From Paenibacillus sp. HW567 (lineage in GTDB: Bacteria > Bacillota > Bacilli > Paenibacillales > Paenibacillaceae), in assembly GCF_000374185.1 (NCBI RefSeq), contig NZ_KB910518.1, positions 5,846,886 through 5,910,885 on the forward strand: a stretch of DNA of 64,000 bases, read 5' to 3'. Shown piece after piece: positions 59,882 through 64,000 of this stretch. The notes under the pieces are model-generated. The model was not told where the DNA came from. It did no database searches and saw nothing but the letters and a program-made list of their open reading frames with translations. Each line of letters starts with the position of its first letter. The stretch's first letter is position 1. The position numbers and the translations under genes are program-made.

Positions 59882-61273
59882 CTAAATAACGCGGTGCCGG
59901 ACCCATTTCTCCCCAAGAAAACGCCGGAGGAAGATAGCGCCGCGCACACCCCATTCACAGTTCATCGCCAGCCATACCCCGATAATGCCCATGTGGAGCA
60001 CAATGCCGAGAATGTAGCCCAGCACCACGCGGAACAGCCACATGGAGAGCATGGAGACCATAGAGGTGAACTTGGAATCGCCCGCCGCTCTAAGCGCGGA
60101 AGGCGTAATGAAGCTGACCGACCACAGCGGAATCTGAGCGATAGAATTGATCAGAAAGACGATGAAGATGTCCCTGAGAATCTCAGCCGGAGGATGGAAC
60201 AGCGATACCAGCGGATTGTACAGCGGGAAGATCAGCAGCGCCATCAGCACAAAGGAGCCCGAGGACAGCCACAGAAAGGATTTAACGAATTTGCGCGCAT
60301 CCTTCGTATTCCGGCTCCCCATACATTGGCCGACGACCGTAATGAGGGTCAGAGACAGAGCATTCGCAGGAATCTGCATCACCCCGGCGAGCGCGGAGCA
60401 GATTGCATTCGTGGCAATCGCGTAGGTGCCCAGACTGACAATGAAGATTTGCGTCAGAATCTTACCGCCGTTGAAGAACATCTGCTCCGCTGCGAACGGC
60501 AGGCCGATGAACATGATTCTTTTGAGCATCGACCAGTTCAGAACCAGCAGATCACGAAGCTTCACATGCAGGCTGCTGTCGAGCTTGAACAAATAGATCA
60601 GCGAGCAAATCGCCGCCAAATACCGGGAGACATTAACCGCGATGGTCATCCCGAGCACACCCATGTGCAGTCCGTTGATAAATACAAAGTTTAGGAGCAC
60701 ATAAGAAAAGTTCATAATCAGCGAGAGCACCAGTGATACACGGGTCCTCCCGATGCCGCGCAGCGCACCGCACACTGCTTCCATGACGGCAATTCCCAAG
60801 TAGGACAGGCTGCTGCCGATCAGATACGTGCGGGCATTTGCCATGACCTCCGGCGAAGCCGCGCCGAACAGAATATTTAACAGCGGACCATGCAGGATGA
60901 TTCCGAACATCCCAATGGCAAAAGCCATCAAAGACACAGACGATACCGCACCCGCGGTCGCTTTGGACACCATGAGGTCGTTGCCGCTCCCCTTGTACTG
61001 GGCTACAACAACGGTTCCGCCAGTGGACACGGCAATGAACACACTGATCAGAAAAATATTCAGCGAATCAATCATGTTCACCGCACTGACTGCCGCCACC
61101 CCGGACGAGCTGATCATCGCCGTATTCACAACGTTCAGCCCCACTACAAAGGCCTGGTCTACCAGAAGGGGAATAAATAAAGCTATAATCTGACGGTAGT
61201 CAATAGATTCTCCAGAAAAATACTTGTTGAGAAACAGGCGGCCCTGCTTCACATTTACCTTGGGCTCTAGCAT
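59882..61273 (-). CDS. MATE-family efflux transporter
   Basis: 463 residues with 12 predicted helices in two similar halves: QIIALFIPLLVDQAFVVGLN with VNTAMISSSGVAAVSAVNMI (family motif 1), GNDLMVSKATAGAVSSVSLM, and in the second half IMFIGLPFAAEQMFFNGGKI and PANALSLTLITVVGQCMGSR. It is an H- or Na-coupled exporter of unknown substrate. The C-terminus GVRGAIFLRRFLGEKWV is basic. No linked regulator; separated from the upstream gene at 61335 by about 60 bases, same strand. Confidence 0.92.
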   Translation of the reverse strand: MLEPKVNVKQGRLFLNKYFSGESIDYRQIIALFIPLLVDQAFVVGLNVVNTAMISSSGVAAVSAVNMIDSLNIFLISVFIAVSTGGTVVVAQYKGSGNDLMVSKATAGAVSSVSLMAFAIGMFGIILHGPLLNILFGAASPEVMANARTYLIGSSLSYLGIAVMEAVCGALRGIGRTRVSLVLSLIMNFSYVLLNFVFINGLHMGVLGMTIAVNVSRYLAAICSLIYLFKLDSSLHVKLRDLLVLNWSMLKRIMFIGLPFAAEQMFFNGGKILTQIFIVSLGTYAIATNAICSALAGVMQIPANALSLTLITVVGQCMGSRNTKDARKFVKSFLWLSSGSFVLMALLIFPLYNPLVSLFHPPAEILRDIFIVFLINSIAQIPLWSVSFITPSALRAAGDSKFTSMVSMLSMWLFRVVLGYILGIVLHMGIIGVWLAMNCEWGVRGAIFLRRFLGEKWVRHRVI

Positions 61274-61334
61274 AAGTTCACTTCTTTATATTAGAATTTA
61301 GGGCCCCGTTATTCTAACATATGAGGTGCATAAG

Positions 61335-63068
61335 TCAAGAAGGAGACAATTTAATTGTGAACGTTTTGTCGAATGGAGTCACCAGGTTGACCAGCACCGC
61401 TTTACAGTTATTCTGCAGCTTGGCCTCTCGCACCCCGGCAGCCAGATGGCCCATCTCGCCTCCCGTCAATTCAATCCACGCCTCGCCGCATGTATAGCGG
61501 AGGCTGCCGCCGCTCCAGAGATAAGCGTCCTCTTCTACAGCCCGCAGCTCTCCAGAGGTGAAGCTTCCCTCCCGGCCAAAAATGAAGGAGATCTGGGTCA
61601 TCACTTCCCCCGGCTCTTCACTGTGCAGCCGTATCGTCCAGTCCTCCCCTATGCGCTGCACCTCCGCCTGTACGCGGAATGTCTGTTCATGCGTAAGCGG
61701 ACGGCTCTGGTGCGGGAGCAAATACCAAGGGCTGACCGGTGTTTCAGCGGTTTGCGGAAGGAGCACTCCTTCAACCGGACCGTAATAGCCCTTCTTCTGC
61801 TCTCCCGCCAGGCGGTATCCGTCCGGCAGCTTGGTCATTTCCTGCATCGGCACATATCCCGGGTAAAAGTAAGACGCCATCTGAACAGCCAGCAGTCTTA
61901 CAGAGCCGTGGCGCAGCGCAAAGAAAGAAGGTGTCTCCGTCATTAGCGTGACACTAGTATCTTCATCCCGGTAGCGGGCAACGGGCGCCCCGAAATCGGT
62001 GTGCAGCCGGCTGTGATAGATTTTCCCGTTATGGCCGGCGGCCTCTATCTGCTGTAAATAGCTGTGCCGCAGGAAATCACCGTTCAGCATTTTCTCGTAT
62101 TTCACCGGAAGGGCCGCTGCCTTAAGCGGCTGCTGAAGCTCCGGCTCCAGCAGCATCCGCACCAGCACATTGACTGAGCATGCGCCTGGACTCTCAAGTG
62201 CATGGCCGGCCCATTCGGCCATCCCCGCGAACATCTCATCGCCATCGGAACGGGCCAGGATCGCATAAGGCAAATAATACGGAGCCAGATCATGAACGCT
62301 TCCCAGATCCTGCCTCCCGGAATAATCGGTAACAATCTCGCCTGAAGGATGGACCAGGTAGACCATCATGCGCAAATTCTGACGAACCGGTTCCAGCAGC
62401 CCCCGCCGATCCAGGGAACGGGCGGCATGAATCAGCATAATGTCGCTGACTGCACTATAGATGCCGTTGCTTCGCTCGGTCCATTCCCCGTCCGGTGAAA
62501 TGTCCATCCCTTCCGCCAGCCACTCATCCGCCCGCTGAACGACCGCTTCCAGCCCGAACAGCTCATGCAGAAATCCAAGTGCAGCGCACAGCACCCAGCG
62601 GTGATTCGGCGTGTGGCAGCCGCCCGTAAGCATGACGGGAATGGTACGTTCGAGGAACAGCCGCATATTGTCCAGCACCGGCTGCAGCGGCAGCCAGTCC
62701 TGCCCCGACAGCAATTGGTACAACTGAGCGTAGCCCACAACGACAAAAGCCGTATCCGGCGGAGAGTGAAAGTTCGTCCAGCCCGGGGAGATGGACCCGT
62801 CCTCATGCTGTGCGCGCAGTACGAACTCTGTCGCCAGCAGCAGCCGCGCCAGCAGCTCCTCATCCCGGTAATACGCAGAATCCGGGTTGGCGAGCGCCGC
62901 TCCCCAATAACACATCTCAGTCGGGGTGCCTGTCGTGTGATTGACCCAGGCAATGCCCGTTCCGGGATCAATCGTTCCCCCATAGCAGCGGCTCTGCGGG
63001 TCAAGCTCCTGCCGGGATAACCCTTCCGCTACCGCTCTGTCATTGCTGTCCACCAGTTGCTTGTACAT
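61335..63068 (-). CDS. Hypothetical cytoplasmic protein, possibly an (alpha/alpha)-toroid polysaccharide enzyme
   Basis: 577 residues from ATG 63068, which has GGAGGG 7 bases upstream. No signal peptide. The N-terminal about 330 residues have repeated helical pairs with Trp, Tyr and His clusters (EMCYWGAALANPDSAYYRDE; GSISPGWTNFHSPPDTAFVV; TGGCHTPNHRWVLCAALGFL) as in heparinase II/III-like or glucuronyl-hydrolase toroids. The last 230 residues are beta-rich (SRLHTDFGAPVARYRDEDTS; EVQRIGEDWTIRLHSEEPGE). Candidate catalytic residues: NH and RW of PNHRW, and ERSNGIYSAVSD. I do not recognise the exact family. It lies downstream of 63119 and a CUT1 permease, probably in one operon degrading a glycan. 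Confidence 0.7.
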   Translation of the reverse strand: MYKQLVDSNDRAVAEGLSRQELDPQSRCYGGTIDPGTGIAWVNHTTGTPTEMCYWGAALANPDSAYYRDEELLARLLLATEFVLRAQHEDGSISPGWTNFHSPPDTAFVVVGYAQLYQLLSGQDWLPLQPVLDNMRLFLERTIPVMLTGGCHTPNHRWVLCAALGFLHELFGLEAVVQRADEWLAEGMDISPDGEWTERSNGIYSAVSDIMLIHAARSLDRRGLLEPVRQNLRMMVYLVHPSGEIVTDYSGRQDLGSVHDLAPYYLPYAILARSDGDEMFAGMAEWAGHALESPGACSVNVLVRMLLEPELQQPLKAAALPVKYEKMLNGDFLRHSYLQQIEAAGHNGKIYHSRLHTDFGAPVARYRDEDTSVTLMTETPSFFALRHGSVRLLAVQMASYFYPGYVPMQEMTKLPDGYRLAGEQKKGYYGPVEGVLLPQTAETPVSPWYLLPHQSRPLTHEQTFRVQAEVQRIGEDWTIRLHSEEPGEVMTQISFIFGREGSFTSGELRAVEEDAYLWSGGSLRYTCGEAWIELTGGEMGHLAAGVREAKLQNNCKAVLVNLVTPFDKTFTIKLSPS

Positions 63069-63118
63069 TGTGATTCCCTCCAAATAAACATTCTGCGTTG
63101 CTCCGGCGGAGCCATGAT

Positions 63119-63781
63119 CTACAGGCGTTCCAGCTCTTTCCCGATACGCTCAGGAATTTCCGCCAGCAGCTCGCTCCAGGAAACGAACAGCTCCTCCCGG
63201 TCCGCGTACTTCCAACTCCCGTAAGACAAGGATGGCGTGAACCGGCAGGTTTGCAAAAACTCGCGGACCCGTTGATTAATCTCATCGTCCGTCGCCAGAA
63301 TTCCTTCCAGAAAGCGGCCGTAAATCAAGCCGTCCGCCCCTGCCTCCTCCTGCGTGCAGGAGGCAAATCCCGGCAGCAGCTCAAATACTTCGGGAAGCGG
63401 GGAGAGGGCATGCTTGCCGGGCTGGACATATAGACCGGCCCGTGTTCCGCTCAGGTTGGTGCGGCCGCGCAGCAGCCCTTTCAGGTATTTACCGTGGAAG
63501 CTGGCTTCGACATCGGCCACCTCTCCGTTCCTGCCGATGTACACCCACACATGCTCCAGGTCATATAGATGCTGAATATCATAATCGTAATATATGGCAT
63601 ACTCCACAACGGCCTCCACCTCCGCACGGTTCACCGCCAGACGGCGCGGGAAGGACGGAGAGTCCCCGTCCTGACGCAGCACCGTTATGCCGAAGCGAAC
63701 CGGGAAGAACGGCTCGTTATGATCGAAGAATAAGCGCGGAGCATACCTTGCAGCCAGCTTGCGGTCCGCATCGTTCAGCAT
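63119..63781 (-). CDS. Hypothetical protein, 220 residues
   Basis: ATG 63781 with AAAGGAG 10 bases upstream. No signal or membrane segment. Sequence such as LAARYAPRLFFDHNEPFFPV, VEYAIYYDYDIQHLYDLEHV (then WVYIGRNGEVADVEASFHGK) has an aromatic-rich beta core reminiscent of Vps62-like folds, but identity is not established. The strict DHNEPFFP and DLEHVWVYIG blocks look functional. Lies between a CUT1 permease gene (33 bases upstream) and the 61335 gene, same strand, so the three are probably co-transcribed. Confidence 0.7.
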   Translation of the reverse strand: MLNDADRKLAARYAPRLFFDHNEPFFPVRFGITVLRQDGDSPSFPRRLAVNRAEVEAVVEYAIYYDYDIQHLYDLEHVWVYIGRNGEVADVEASFHGKYLKGLLRGRTNLSGTRAGLYVQPGKHALSPLPEVFELLPGFASCTQEEAGADGLIYGRFLEGILATDDEINQRVREFLQTCRFTPSLSYGSWKYADREELFVSWSELLAEIPERIGKELERL

Positions 63782-63813
63782 ATCGGTGTTCTCCTTTCCT
63801 TACGCCCTGCCGC

Positions 63814-64000
63814 TCAGCCTTTGACAGCGCCAAGCATAACCCCGCTGACAAAATATTTCTGCAGCCACGGGTAGACCACAAGGATCGGTACTGTAGCGAA
63901 GATAACGGTGGCCGCCTTGAGGCTCTCCGGTGTCAGTGCGGTCCGGTTCGAGCCCTCCATCTGTGTCAGTTCAGAGACCATATTGTTCTGCACCATCTGG
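63814..64000 (-). CDS. CUT1 ABC permease, C-terminal part (5' end beyond window)
   Basis: The last about 62 residues of an LplC/AraQ-type permease: SLKAATVIFATVPILVVYPW, then LQKYFVSGVMLGAVKG, the family's final helix and C-terminus (compare FIKGLTLGSIKG of 1571-2464). The frame stays open to base 64000, so the visible ATG codons there are internal. It signals another sugar importer operon entering from the right, with the two unknown genes at 61335 and 63119 as its downstream partners. Confidence 0.88.
   Translation of the reverse strand, partial: QMVQNNMVSELTQMEGSNRTALTPESLKAATVIFATVPILVVYPWLQKYFVSGVMLGAVKG

Noticed and set aside
1..64000. tRNA or rRNA genes
   Set aside because: No cloverleaf with a TTCGA-type T-loop or rRNA core sequence was recognised; a dedicated scan would be needed to exclude one with certainty.

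Overview
This is a Gram-positive, moderately GC-rich genome, almost certainly a Paenibacillus. The evidence is strong AGGAGG ribosome sites, many CUT1 sugar ABC systems, a YesM/YesN-type two-component pair with an AraC-type regulator, a very large SLH-anchored surface protein, a Bacillus-type transglutaminase, and an RRNPP receptor with an overlapping signal-peptide gene of the kind known in Paenibacillaceae. No rRNA, tRNA or CRISPR was recognised.

Layout. 1-9362: a CUT1 importer (binding protein cut by the window edge, two permeases), a second, membrane-anchored binding protein, then a sensor kinase and AraC-type response regulator. 9389-11476: transglutaminase and a PucR/CdaR-type regulator. 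11560-16590: an AT-rich accessory segment with two small unknown genes and a tandem pair of RRNPP receptors. The second receptor overlaps a 47-residue secreted pro-peptide gene, and a decayed second peptide copy follows. 16731-20737: alanine dehydrogenase, an M20 amidohydrolase and an aldose-1-epimerase-like protein. 20738-22931: an AT-rich islet (a secreted protein and a small membrane protein) lying between the intact 3' end of the epimerase gene and a second, partial copy of that 3' end. 23029-29217: a 2062-residue surface protein. 29607-36091: polysaccharide genes (three GT2 glycosyltransferases, a pyruvyl transferase, a flippase). 36334-42731: a sulfonate-type ABC operon with a flavin monooxygenase and an aminotransferase, divergent from a LysR regulator. 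43046-45940: uridine kinase, a UPF0158 protein and a SWIM protein. 46019-48395: a seven-unit hairpin array, then an IS110-family element sitting inside a dispersed hairpin repeat (called R here). 48729-55392: an ABC importer, LacI regulator, BadF-type kinase and GH4 6-phospho-beta-glucosidase. These genes read as a PTS-independent route: import the sugar, phosphorylate it in the cytoplasm, then hydrolyse it. 55466-64000: lipoproteins, a second R copy carrying a lone IS end, an AraC regulator divergent from a Gfo/Idh/MocA oxidoreductase, a MATE exporter, an unknown pair (possibly polysaccharide-related), and the end of another CUT1 permease.

The most notable items are the peptide-receptor cassette with its decayed duplicate, the IS110 element targeting a structured repeat together with the separate lone IS end, the duplicated epimerase 3' end around a foreign islet, and a dispersed hairpin family whose two copies show compensatory base changes. 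All identifications are by reading the sequence; no database search was run.
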